A DNA stretch of 64,000 nucleotides from NORP309 sp964352735. GTDB lineage: Bacteria; Pseudomonadota; Gammaproteobacteria; Xanthomonadales; Marinicellaceae. The notes under the pieces were generated by a model that was not told the DNA's origin, made no database searches, and worked only from the letters and a program-made list of their open reading frames with translations. The stretch is taken from positions 1 through 64,000 of the forward strand of contig CAYGTC010000005.1 of the NCBI GenBank assembly GCA_964352735.1, given 5' to 3'. A program made the translations under genes and the position numbers. Below, in pieces: positions 55,171 to 62,812 of this stretch (position 1 is the stretch's first letter; every line of letters begins with the position of its first letter).

Positions 55171-56400
55171 ATGACTGAATTAAAAACGGCATACATATGT
55201 GATGGTATTCGAACGCCAATTGGCAAATTTGCTGGTTCACTTGCGACCATCAGGCCAGATGATATGCTGGCACATGTGATTAAAACTGTGCTAGATAGAA
55301 ACCCATCTATGAATCCAGAGGAAATCGATGACGTTGTCATTGGCTGTGCCAATCAAGCTGGAGAAGACAACCGTAACGTGGCGAGAATGTCATCATTGTT
55401 GGCAGGATTACCGATCAATGTACCAGGTGTCACCATCAATAGGTTATGTGCATCAGGGCTTGATGCCATTGCATCATCAGCACGCAGTATTGCTACAGGT
55501 GAAGCCGATTTAATGATAGCAGGTGGTGTGGAATCAATGACCAGAGCGCCTTTTGTTATGCCAAAGGCACAAAGCGCTTATTCTCGTACTAATGAAATAT
55601 TCGATACTTCTATTGGTTGGAGGTTTATAAATAAAAAGTTACAAAAGAGTTTTGGCGTTGATAGCATGCCAGAGACTGCAGAAAATGTTGCTGAAAAATA
55701 TAATATCAGTAGGCAGGATCAAGACTTATTTGCTTTTAATAGTCAGAATAAAGCCGCTAAAGCGCAAGAAAAAGGCATATTTTCAGAAGAAATAATTGCA
55801 GTCAATATTCCACAAAGAAAAAAAGATGATGTAATTTTTGATCAAGACGAGCACCCACGTTTAACGCCGCTTGAAAAACTGGCTCAACTGAATGCCCCTT
55901 TTAAAAAAGAGGGTGGAACTGTGACCGCTGCCAATGCTTCCGGTGTCAATGATGGCGCATGTGCTGTGATAGTGGCTTCAATGGATGCTGTGAAAAAAAA
56001 TGGATTAAAGCCAATAGCAAAAATTATCGGCACCACAGCTGTTGGTGTTGAACCAAAAATCATGGGCATCGGACCTGTGCCGGCTACCCAAAAATTACTC
56101 AAAAAACATGGTTTAAGCATTGATGATTTGGATGTTATTGAGTTGAATGAAGCTTTCTCTGCACAATCATTGGCGGTGATCAGAGCGCTGGGACTTGAAG
56201 ATGATGATCCCCGCGTAAACCCCAATGGTGGAGCTATTGCTCTTGGTCATCCATTAGGAATGAGTGGAGCACGTTTGGTTTTGACAGCGAGCAAACAATT
56301 GCAAAGACTGAATGCAAACGGCAAGTCTGGTCGATATGCACTTTGTACTCTGTGTATAGGTGTTGGGCAGGGCATGGCAATGTTGATTGAGCGTTGTTAA
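55171..56400 (+). CDS. 3-oxoadipyl-CoA / acetyl-CoA C-acyltransferase, PaaJ/PcaF-like
   Basis: This thiolase of 409 residues has Cys in NRLCASGLDAIA, His in IALGHPLGMSGA and the final Cys in CTLCIGVGQGMAM. The tryptic arrangement SSARSIATGEADLMIAGGVESMTRAPFVM and overall length match beta-ketoadipyl-CoA thiolases (PcaF/PaaJ), which cleave 3-oxoadipyl-CoA into succinyl-CoA and acetyl-CoA. Context with paaABCDE downstream supports a role in phenylacetate catabolism. A general acetyl-CoA acyltransferase function cannot be excluded. Confidence 0.85.
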   Translation: MTELKTAYICDGIRTPIGKFAGSLATIRPDDMLAHVIKTVLDRNPSMNPEEIDDVVIGCANQAGEDNRNVARMSSLLAGLPINVPGVTINRLCASGLDAIASSARSIATGEADLMIAGGVESMTRAPFVMPKAQSAYSRTNEIFDTSIGWRFINKKLQKSFGVDSMPETAENVAEKYNISRQDQDLFAFNSQNKAAKAQEKGIFSEEIIAVNIPQRKKDDVIFDQDEHPRLTPLEKLAQLNAPFKKEGGTVTAANASGVNDGACAVIVASMDAVKKNGLKPIAKIIGTTAVGVEPKIMGIGPVPATQKLLKKHGLSIDDLDVIELNEAFSAQSLAVIRALGLEDDDPRVNPNGGAIALGHPLGMSGARLVLTASKQLQRLNANGKSGRYALCTLCIGVGQGMAMLIERC

Positions 56401-56472
56401 AATTTTCTAGGCTGGGTATAATCAGGGTGTGATTTTAAGCTATAACCGATAAGCCAACTAAAATAAATATGG

Positions 56473-56495
56473 TATAATTATGTGAATTGTTCACA
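56473..56495 (+). promoter_or_regulatory. Candidate -10 and operator ahead of paaA
   Basis: A consensus TATAAT (56473-56478) is followed at once by the perfect palindrome TGTGAATTGTTCACA (56481-56495). The palindrome would cover the transcription start. This layout suggests a repressor operator for the paa operon. A TTGACA at 56501-56506 lies downstream without a well-spaced -10. Confidence 0.5.
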
Positions 56496-56562
56496 GATTA
56501 TTGACAAATATAAAGGTATATTACTACCAGTACAAATAACCAATTGATAACGAGGAAATGCT

Positions 56563-57552
56563 ATGTATTCACAAGGCCTAAGAGATTCTTTGGCAGGTAA
56601 TGAACCTGAAGAATTGTTGTCTGCTTTTCAAGAACGAATTGATAGAGAAGAAAAAATAGAACCAAGGGATTGGATGCCTGCTGCTTATAGAAAAACTTTG
56701 ATTCGACAGATATCACAACATGCACATTCTGAAATTGTGGGTCAACTTCCAGAGGCCAATTGGGTGAGTAGGGCTCCAACACTTAAACGGAAAATGATAT
56801 TACTTGCCAAGATTCAAGACGAAGCTGGTCATGGACTTTATCTTTATTCTGCTGCTGAGACGTTGGGCGAATCTCGTCAACAAATGTTTGATGATTTGCT
56901 CAGTGGCAAAGCAAAATATTCCAGTATTTTTAACTACCCAACACTAACATGGGCTGATATTGGTGCGGTGGGTTGGTTGGTTGATGGGGCTGCTATTATG
57001 AATCAGGTTGCCTTGTGTCGAACTTCTTACGGGCCCTATTCAAGATCAATGGTCCGAATTTGTAAAGAAGAAAGCTTTCACCAAAGGCAAGGTTATGAAA
57101 TCATGGTTAAAATGGCACAAGGAACTGCTCAACAAAAAGCCATGGCGCAAGCTGCATTGGATCGTTTTTGGTGGCCTTCATTAATGATGTTTGGCCCTAG
57201 CGATAAAGATTCTGTCCATTCTTCGCAGTCCATGAAATGGAAAATCAAAAGATTCACCAATGATGATTTGAGGCAAAAATTCATTGATGCCACAGTACCT
57301 CAGGCAGAATATTTGGGTCTGACTATTCCTGATAAAGATCTCAGATTCAACAGAGTAAGAAATAGCTATGATCATGGCGAAGTGGATTGGAATGAGTTAT
57401 TTGATGTCATTAAAGGCAATGGCCCCTGCAATGAACAACGTATGGCTGCGCGAAGAAAAGCCCATGATGAAGGTCAATGGGTACGTGATGCGGCTGACGC
57501 ATATGCTCAAAAACTACAAAACGAAAAGAATAACAACAAACAGGTGGCCTGA
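56563..57552 (+). CDS. paaA: Phenylacetyl-CoA epoxidase subunit PaaA
   Basis: PaaA is the catalytic di-iron subunit of the phenylacetyl-CoA 1,2-epoxidase. The 329-residue protein carries the iron-ligand motifs DEAGHGLYLYSAAE (ExxH) and CKEESFHQRQG (ExxH), as in E. coli PaaA. GWLVDGAAIMNQVALCRTSYGPYSRSM is conserved. It forms a complex with PaaC, PaaB and PaaD/E encoded downstream. ATG has an upstream GAGGAAA site. It overlaps paaB by one base (TGATG). Confidence 0.96.
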   Translation: MYSQGLRDSLAGNEPEELLSAFQERIDREEKIEPRDWMPAAYRKTLIRQISQHAHSEIVGQLPEANWVSRAPTLKRKMILLAKIQDEAGHGLYLYSAAETLGESRQQMFDDLLSGKAKYSSIFNYPTLTWADIGAVGWLVDGAAIMNQVALCRTSYGPYSRSMVRICKEESFHQRQGYEIMVKMAQGTAQQKAMAQAALDRFWWPSLMMFGPSDKDSVHSSQSMKWKIKRFTNDDLRQKFIDATVPQAEYLGLTIPDKDLRFNRVRNSYDHGEVDWNELFDVIKGNGPCNEQRMAARRKAHDEGQWVRDAADAYAQKLQNEKNNNKQVA

Positions 57553-57824
57553 TGAAATTATTTGAAGTATTCATAAGAGCTAAAGCTGGCTTGAGCCACA
57601 AACATGTCGGTTCCCTTCATGCCTCAGATTCGCAAATGGCATTACAAAATGCCAGAGATTTATACACTCGAAGGGAAGAAGGAGACAGCATATGGGTCAT
57701 CGATTCTAGTCAGATTGTGTCTTCAAATCCGAGTGATAAAAATGCTTACTTTGAACCAGCAGAAGACAAAATTTACCGACACCCAAGCTTTTATGTCATT
57801 GATAAAGAGGTTAAAAATATCTGA
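57552..57824 (+). CDS. paaB: Phenylacetyl-CoA epoxidase subunit PaaB
   Basis: This 90-residue small subunit bridges the PaaAC heterodimers. KLFEVFIRAKAGLSHKHVGSLHA, ALQNARDLYTRREEGDSIWVI and the tail PAEDKIYRHPSFYVI are typical. It overlaps paaA and paaC by a single base each, indicating coupled translation for a stoichiometric complex. Confidence 0.95.
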   Translation: MKLFEVFIRAKAGLSHKHVGSLHASDSQMALQNARDLYTRREEGDSIWVIDSSQIVSSNPSDKNAYFEPAEDKIYRHPSFYVIDKEVKNI

Positions 57825-58564
57825 TGTATAATTATGTTCAAAATTTAGCTGATAATACTCTAATATTGGGACAAAGATTATCAGAATGGTGTGGACATGG
57901 GCCATTTCTTGAAGAGGATTTGGCTCTAACAAACACATGTGTAGATATTTTAGGACAATCACAAATGCTGCTGAATTTGGCTGCTGAGATCAAAAATGAT
58001 GGCAGTACAGCCGATGATTTAGCGTTTTTAAGAGACGTAATGGATTTTAAAAATGTCATTTTAGTTGAGCAACCCAATGGTGATTTCGCACACACCATGC
58101 TCAGACAATACTTTATGGATGTCTATCATTTACATCTGTATGGTTTATTGAGTGATAGCAAGGATGAAAGATTGGCTGAAATAGCGCAAAAATCATTAAA
58201 GGAAGTGCAATACCATGTAGAAAGAAGTCTATTATGGGTTCAAAGGTTTGCACATGGGACTGAGGAAAGTTTTGATAGATTGCAAAAAGCCCTTAATAGT
58301 TTGTGGCATTATACTCACGAATTGTTTGACGAAAATAAAGAGTTCGAAACACTGGTAGAACAATCAATTGCCGCTGACCCAATGCAGATCAAAGTCAGGT
58401 GGGAAGCTGATGTAAAATCACTTCTTTCAGAAACGGATCTGATCATACCTAAAGTGGGTTGGAAGGCCACTGGCGGTATCAAGGGACAACACAGCGAACA
58501 TTTGGGCATGATTTTATGTGAAATGCAGTTTTTACAAAGGGCCTATCCAAACTGTGAGTGGTGA
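57824..58564 (+). CDS. paaC: Phenylacetyl-CoA epoxidase subunit PaaC
   Basis: PaaC is the structural partner of PaaA with a ferritin-like fold but no bound iron. The 246-residue sequence includes LILGQRLSEWCGHGPFLEEDLALTN, HTMLRQYFMDVYHLHLY, KEVQYHVERSLLWVQRF and a C-terminal GIKGQHSEHLGMILCEMQ. It overlaps paaB by one base and paaD by 11 nt. Confidence 0.94.
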   Translation: MYNYVQNLADNTLILGQRLSEWCGHGPFLEEDLALTNTCVDILGQSQMLLNLAAEIKNDGSTADDLAFLRDVMDFKNVILVEQPNGDFAHTMLRQYFMDVYHLHLYGLLSDSKDERLAEIAQKSLKEVQYHVERSLLWVQRFAHGTEESFDRLQKALNSLWHYTHELFDENKEFETLVEQSIAADPMQIKVRWEADVKSLLSETDLIIPKVGWKATGGIKGQHSEHLGMILCEMQFLQRAYPNCEW

Positions 58565-59009
58565 TATACAAAGTATTCGTGAAGCTTTAAAAGTGGTAAC
58601 TGATCCAGAAATTCCTGTACTTTCTTTAGAAGATTTGGGAGTGATCAGAGACATTGCAGTTTTTCCTGATGAAATCGAAATCAACATTACGCCGACTTAT
58701 TCAGGTTGTCCTGCTATGGAAGTGATGAAACAAGACATCATTGAGGTTTTATCACAAAAATTTCATAAAAAGATTAAAGTTTCAACGCAGTTGTCACCAG
58801 CGTGGACAACAGATTGGATCTCTGAAGAAGGAAAGAAAAAATTATTTGAATATGGCATTATGCCGCCATCAAAAAATAACACAATCATCTGCCCTCAGTG
58901 CCAATCAAAAAATACCGAATTGATCAGCCAATTTGGATCAACTTCTTGCAAAGCATTATACAGATGTACCGATTGTCTTGAACCATTTGATTATTTCAAA
59001 TGCCATTAA
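58554..59009 (+). CDS. paaD: Phenylacetyl-CoA epoxidase maturation protein PaaD
   Basis: PaaD is a DUF59/MIP18-type iron-sulfur assembly factor with a C-terminal zinc ribbon. The domain shows DPEIPVLSLEDLGVIRD, TPTYSGCPAMEV and a zinc site with CPQC ... CTDC near the C-terminus, followed by EPFDYFKC. The GTG at 58554 gives 151 residues with a small overlap of paaC. An in-frame ATG at 58518 would give 163 residues but overlaps paaC more. It overlaps paaE slightly at its own stop if the earlier paaE start is used. Confidence 0.9.
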   Translation: MSGDIQSIREALKVVTDPEIPVLSLEDLGVIRDIAVFPDEIEINITPTYSGCPAMEVMKQDIIEVLSQKFHKKIKVSTQLSPAWTTDWISEEGKKKLFEYGIMPPSKNNTIICPQCQSKNTELISQFGSTSCKALYRCTDCLEPFDYFKCH

Positions 59010-59020
59010 AAAAGAGTGAT

Positions 59021-60073
59021 ATGTTTAGATTTCATAAAGTTAAAATAAAAAATATTCAAAAAGAAACCAATGATGCCACTATTTGGACATTGCAGATACC
59101 ACACTATTATAAGGAAGATTTTATTTGGCAACCTGGTCAACATTTGACTTTTAAAAAAATGGTTGATGGAAAAGAGTTGAGAAGAAGTTACTCAATCATG
59201 TCGCCTGTTTCAGATGATGAAATGCAAGTATTGATCAAAAAAGTAGACGATGGGCAATTCTCTGAGCTAGCACAAACAGATTTTGAGATTGGTCAAACTG
59301 TTGAAGTCATGGCTCCTTCCGGACATTTCTCTTTAATGGCTCAAGACAACAAGCATTTTGTTTTCTTTGCTGCTGGTAGCGGCATTACACCCATCATGGG
59401 TATGTTGTATGAAGTTTTGAATAACTCAAACAGCATTGTAAACCTTTATTATGGCAATTCAACCGTTGAGAGTACCTTATTAAAGACTCAATTGACAGAT
59501 TTGAAGGATCAATACCCAGGACGATTATCTATCAGTTACTTCCTCAGTCAAGAGCCGATTGATGTTGAATTATTTGCAGGCAGAATTGATCAAGATAAAG
59601 TCAATAGAATATATGAAACCCAATTAAAACATTTAGAAATAGCAGGGTATTATTTGTGTGGCCCAGGTGGCATGATTGATGTGGTGAAACAATCGTTGAT
59701 CGCTCACAAAGTAAATCCGCAACTGATTCATTCTGAGCAATTTTTATCTGAAGGTCAGGTGATCACAGCAAAGCAGAAGAAATCAAAATTAGACAGTGGT
59801 GTCATGGTGACCATTGATGGTGTGACTTCGCATTATGAAATCAAACAAGGTGATGAAAAAACATTGCTGGATGCAGCTCTGGATGCGAAAATTAAAATGC
59901 CATATTCTTGTAAAGCAGGGGTTTGTGCAACGTGCCGTTGTAAACTGCGTGATGGCGAAGTAGAAATGATTAATAATTATTCACTTGAGGATTGGGAATT
60001 AGAGAAGGGCTATATTTTGACCTGTCAATCAGTGGCAAAAACAGCCAAGATAAGTCTAGATTTTGACAGTTGA
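59021..60073 (+). CDS. paaE: Phenylacetyl-CoA epoxidase reductase subunit PaaE
   Basis: PaaE passes electrons from NADPH through FAD and a 2Fe-2S centre to PaaA. The 350-residue reading has an FAD domain (RRSYSIMSP, PGQHLTF), an NADPH domain (FFAAGSGITPIMGMLYEV, YYLCGPGGMI) and a C-terminal plant-type ferredoxin domain (CKAGVCATCRC with a distal Cys in LTCQSVA). ATG 59021 with AAGAG upstream matches the start of E. coli PaaE; the ATG at 59000 overlaps paaD. This is the last gene of the paaABCDE set; paaK, Z, G and F are not in the window. Confidence 0.93.
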   Translation: MFRFHKVKIKNIQKETNDATIWTLQIPHYYKEDFIWQPGQHLTFKKMVDGKELRRSYSIMSPVSDDEMQVLIKKVDDGQFSELAQTDFEIGQTVEVMAPSGHFSLMAQDNKHFVFFAAGSGITPIMGMLYEVLNNSNSIVNLYYGNSTVESTLLKTQLTDLKDQYPGRLSISYFLSQEPIDVELFAGRIDQDKVNRIYETQLKHLEIAGYYLCGPGGMIDVVKQSLIAHKVNPQLIHSEQFLSEGQVITAKQKKSKLDSGVMVTIDGVTSHYEIKQGDEKTLLDAALDAKIKMPYSCKAGVCATCRCKLRDGEVEMINNYSLEDWELEKGYILTCQSVAKTAKISLDFDS

Positions 60074-60242
60074 ATTTTAATTTACTCTGGATCCAATCTA
60101 TAATGCTACCAAAATGTAATAGTCTAATAATACAGGCTTTTGAATAACTTTGTATTTTACTTTACAAATTGTAGTAACGAATTAACAGTAAAAGGAAATG
60201 ACTTGTCGTTTTGTTTGACGATAGTTTTTCGTTTCTTGTTTG

Positions 60243-61085
60243 TTACTTGTTAAAATCACACAATTTCTCAATACCAGTGAGTATACGCATACTTGGTTGT
60301 GAAAAATCATCTGGTGACATTACAATAATATTGTTATTCTTAACAGCTTGTAATTCAGGCCATTGTAGCCAATTGTGATCGACTCCTAATACAATGATGC
60401 TCTCTGGATTGTGACTGATAACCGATTCAAGACTTACCGCCGCAGAAGAAACTGCTAAGTCTTCAAAAATATTATGGAAACCACATACTTGTGCAGCTTC
60501 ACTCATCCAATGTAGAGCTGAAACGGTATATAAGGGTTGATGGTATGTTTGAATGAAAGTGCTTTTTGGGGTCTTCTTTTGATTTTTGAGTATTGCCAAT
60601 TGCTTATTAAATTGCTCAATATTTGATTGAGCCTCGAGTTCTGTTCCAGTTAACTCGGCAATATTTGCCATAGCTAAAGGAATATCAGTAATTTTGTCAA
60701 TTTTAATTTCAATGACTTGTAAATTTAAAGATTTTAACTTGTTGACCATTGATACTGGTGTGCCGCCTTTCCAGCTTAATACATAATCAGGATTCAAAGA
60801 TAAAACCGTCTCATAATCTATTTTAAATGAATCTCCAATGATCGTTATGTCTTTTAATTTTGAGGTTACATCACCAGGAAAAGATATTTTTCCAACCAAA
60901 TGATCAATGGCACCAGCTGAGATGGCTAACTCAGTTAAGTGTGGTGACAAGGTAATCAATGTCGTTTTTTCATTTAATGAAGGTTCTTGTTGCGGTGTAT
61001 GACAAGAAATCAACAGAAAACTCAGGCCTGTGATGGATAACAGTGTTATGCATTTAAAAATTGTTGGCATCACAAATTTAACCAT
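60243..61085 (-). CDS. BtuF-like periplasmic-binding lipoprotein (helical backbone metal receptor family)
   Basis: This resembles BtuF, the periplasmic cobalamin-binding protein, but is made as a lipoprotein: signal with lipobox ISC (Cys28 from ATG 61085). The two-domain fold is suggested by ITLSPHLTELAISAGAIDHLVG, VLSLNPDYVLSWKGGTPV and VCGFHNIFEDLAVSSAAVSLESV. The SWKGG Trp matches E. coli BtuF in my recollection, but another BtuF tryptophan is not seen. It is 280 residues. ATG 61085 has AAGG upstream with 10-nt spacing; the GTG at 61094 is too close. No permease or ATPase genes lie adjacent. Ligand could be cobalamin, heme or a siderophore, and a candidate Fur box precedes it. Confidence 0.8.
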   Translation of the reverse strand: MVKFVMPTIFKCITLLSITGLSFLLISCHTPQQEPSLNEKTTLITLSPHLTELAISAGAIDHLVGKISFPGDVTSKLKDITIIGDSFKIDYETVLSLNPDYVLSWKGGTPVSMVNKLKSLNLQVIEIKIDKITDIPLAMANIAELTGTELEAQSNIEQFNKQLAILKNQKKTPKSTFIQTYHQPLYTVSALHWMSEAAQVCGFHNIFEDLAVSSAAVSLESVISHNPESIIVLGVDHNWLQWPELQAVKNNNIIVMSPDDFSQPSMRILTGIEKLCDFNK

Positions 61086-61120
61086 TACATACACACCTTA
61101 TGACATTAATAAATAGATGC

Positions 61121-61149
61121 ATTGTATCTTTATACTGTGGTGATGTCTA
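61121..61149 (-). promoter_or_regulatory. Predicted promoter of the BtuF-like gene
   Basis: On the minus strand TAGACA (61149-61144) and TACAAT (61126-61121) are separated by 17 bp. The start would lie about 30 nt before the ATG. That leaves no room for a cobalamin riboswitch. Confidence 0.55.
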
Positions 61150-61155
61150 TTTTAG

Positions 61156-61174
61156 AGAAATGATAATCATTTAT
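61156..61174. promoter_or_regulatory. Candidate Fur box
   Basis: AGAAATGATAATCATTTAT matches the 19-bp Fur consensus (GATAATGATAATCATTATC) at 13 central positions in a row, AATGATAATCATT. It lies 6 bp upstream of the predicted BtuF-like gene promoter and about 150 bp before the cytochrome promoter, favouring control of the former. Confidence 0.65.
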
Positions 61175-61322
61175 ATTTATTTACTATACTTGGTTTTATA
61201 AAAGCAAAATATCATTGTTTGTAGTCATATTTGAATATTTATCAATGCTTATAATTTTGTTAAATATGCCAATAAATGACAAATATATTTCACTCATTCG
61301 TGAAAAATTCTGCCTATCAATG

Positions 61323-61328
61323 TATAAT
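61323..61328 (+). promoter_or_regulatory. Candidate -10 for the cytochrome c pair
   Basis: TATAAT lies 31 nt before the cytochrome ATG; the -35 (GTGAAA, 61300-61305) is weak. Sequence match only. Confidence 0.45.
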
Positions 61329-61358
61329 CCCGCAAAGATTTTTGTTACAGAGAATAAA

Positions 61359-61667
61359 ATGAAAAAAATACTATTAGTGTTGTTGCTAATGACTTGTAGC
61401 TTGCCACTATTAGCGGCAGGTGATGTAGAGCGAGGTAAATTGATTTCTTATACATGTACCGGTTGTCATGGCATTAAGTTCTATAAAAATGCTTATCCAA
61501 ATTATCACGTTCCACGTTTAGGTGGTCAAAACGAAGCTTATATTGCCAGTGCTTTAAAAGCTTATCGTTCAAAAGAACGCGGTCACACAACCATGCAGGC
61601 TCAAGCCGGTAGTTTGTCTGATCAGGATATTGCAGATATCGCTGCTTATTTTGCTTCACTAAAGTAA
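61359..61667 (+). CDS. Class I cytochrome c, single heme
   Basis: From ATG 61359 this encodes a 102-residue exported cytochrome with signal peptide (KKILLVLLLMTCSLPLLAAGD), one heme motif CTGCH and a probable axial Met in HTTMQAQ. SLSDQDIADIAAYFASLK at the end is typical of cytochrome c4/c5-like domains. The longer in-frame upstream reading has no signal-peptide logic. It likely shuttles electrons in the periplasm. The next gene encodes a second similar domain 10 nt downstream. Confidence 0.9.
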   Translation: MKKILLVLLLMTCSLPLLAAGDVERGKLISYTCTGCHGIKFYKNAYPNYHVPRLGGQNEAYIASALKAYRSKERGHTTMQAQAGSLSDQDIADIAAYFASLK

Positions 61668-61677
61668 GGAAATTGCT

Positions 61678-62016
61678 ATGAAAAAAACTATTATTGCCAG
61701 TACTCTATTTACTTTGTTATTCTCAACAGTCAGCATGGCTAAAGGTGACGTTGCTGCGGGACAAAAAAAAGCCTCACAAATTTGTCAATCATGCCATGGC
61801 ATGGACGGCAAGGGCATCAATGATACTTACCCCAAATTGGCTGGGCAGTTTGCTGATTATATGGTCAAGGCTTTACAAGATTATAAATCTGGAGCAAGGA
61901 AAAACCCGATCATGTCTGGTTTCGCTGCTGGTTTGACTGAAGAAGATATGGAAAACGTTGCTGCCTACTATTCTCGACTCTCAGAAAATAGACTGCATGA
62001 TTTATCAATCAAATAA
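61678..62016 (+). CDS. Class I cytochrome c, single heme, c4-like
   Basis: This 112-residue cytochrome has a signal peptide (TIIASTLFTLLFSTVSMA), the heme motif CQSCHGMDGKG, YPKLAGQFADYMVKAL and a probable axial Met in NPIMSGFAAGL. These are halves of the cytochrome c4 pattern. With the preceding gene it resembles the two domains of a diheme c4 split into separate proteins. Both end at the terminator 62045-62071. Confidence 0.9.
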   Translation: MKKTIIASTLFTLLFSTVSMAKGDVAAGQKKASQICQSCHGMDGKGINDTYPKLAGQFADYMVKALQDYKSGARKNPIMSGFAAGLTEEDMENVAAYYSRLSENRLHDLSIK

Positions 62017-62044
62017 TCAAAAATTGAATAAATACAATATACAC

Positions 62045-62071
62045 AAAGGGGGCATTGGCTCCCTTTTTTTT
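62045..62071 (+). terminator. Intrinsic terminator after the cytochrome pair
   Basis: AAAGGGGGC pairs with GGCTCCCTTT region as a 9-bp stem (62045-62053 / 62058-62066, one G-U) with a 4-nt loop, running straight into a T tract to 62071. This is the clearest rho-independent terminator on the plus strand here. Confidence 0.88.
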
Positions 62072-62081
62072 GGATGAAAAA

Positions 62082-62726
62082 ATGTATAAAACTGTAGACA
62101 TAAAAAAGTGGTCCAGATACCATCAGTACACATTCTTTAAATCCTATGATTTGCCTTTTTTCAATATTTGTACAGAGCTGGATGTCACAGATGTGGTTTT
62201 GCGCTGTAAAAAACATGATTATTCATTTTTTATCAGCAGTTTATATGCTTCATTGTATACAGCCAATGACATCCCAGAATTTAAATACCGCATAAAACAA
62301 CAGGAAGTCATTGAGTATGAGAACATTCATGCAGGAAGTACCGTCTTAAATGAGGACAATACCTTCAGTTTTTGCTACTTTGATTACTGTGCACAGTTCA
62401 AGGATTTCAATAATAATGCCAAACATCAAATGAGTTTGTCCAGATCGGGAAATTTAGCACTAGAAGTGAAAAAAGAAGCATTGGATTTAATACATTATTC
62501 TAGTATTCCTTGGATATCATTCAGCAGTTTTTCACATGCACGAAAATTAGACAAAGATGATTCTATTCCCAAAATTGTTTTTGGAAAATACCATGAAAAA
62601 TCTGGACGTTTTTTTATGCCCCTATCAGTTGAAGTGCACCATGCTTTAATGGATGGATATCATGTCGGGCAATACTTCTCTAGATTACAAGAAATATTGA
62701 TGACATCAGATATTTGGAATTTTTAA
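62082..62726 (+). CDS. Chloramphenicol acetyltransferase-like (CAT family) acyltransferase
   Basis: The 214-residue protein matches the trimeric CAT fold. The signature VEVHHALMDGYH has the catalytic His187 and Asp191, and PWISFSSFSHA matches the segment that positions the substrate. ATG 62082 is chosen after GGATGAAAA, ahead of the TTG 27 nt earlier that lies in the terminator. Homologs without resistance roles exist, so natural substrate and any drug resistance are unknown. It lies between the cytochromes and the TonB-dependent receptor, with 86 nt to the latter. Confidence 0.85.
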   Translation: MYKTVDIKKWSRYHQYTFFKSYDLPFFNICTELDVTDVVLRCKKHDYSFFISSLYASLYTANDIPEFKYRIKQQEVIEYENIHAGSTVLNEDNTFSFCYFDYCAQFKDFNNNAKHQMSLSRSGNLALEVKKEALDLIHYSSIPWISFSSFSHARKLDKDDSIPKIVFGKYHEKSGRFFMPLSVEVHHALMDGYHVGQYFSRLQEILMTSDIWNF

Positions 62727-62812
62727 AGCGTTTATTCGTTAATTTTTTGTTAATTTTCTCCATAACTTCTATAATGTTGTCATTCCATAACACGATAAGA
62801 AGGTATAAGAGG

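Noticed and set aside
56481..56495. CRP-binding site upstream of paaA
   Set aside because: The half sites TGTGA and TCACA are present but separated by 5 nt; CRP needs 6. I report it as a palindrome of unknown binder instead.
61086..61358. Cobalamin riboswitch for the BtuF-like gene
   Set aside because: The predicted leader is about 30 nt, far too short, and no B12-box-like sequence is seen.
61215..61358. Extended N-terminus for the first cytochrome (start at 61215)
   Set aside because: It would bury the signal peptide 48 residues inside the protein, and the promoter candidate lies inside this stretch.
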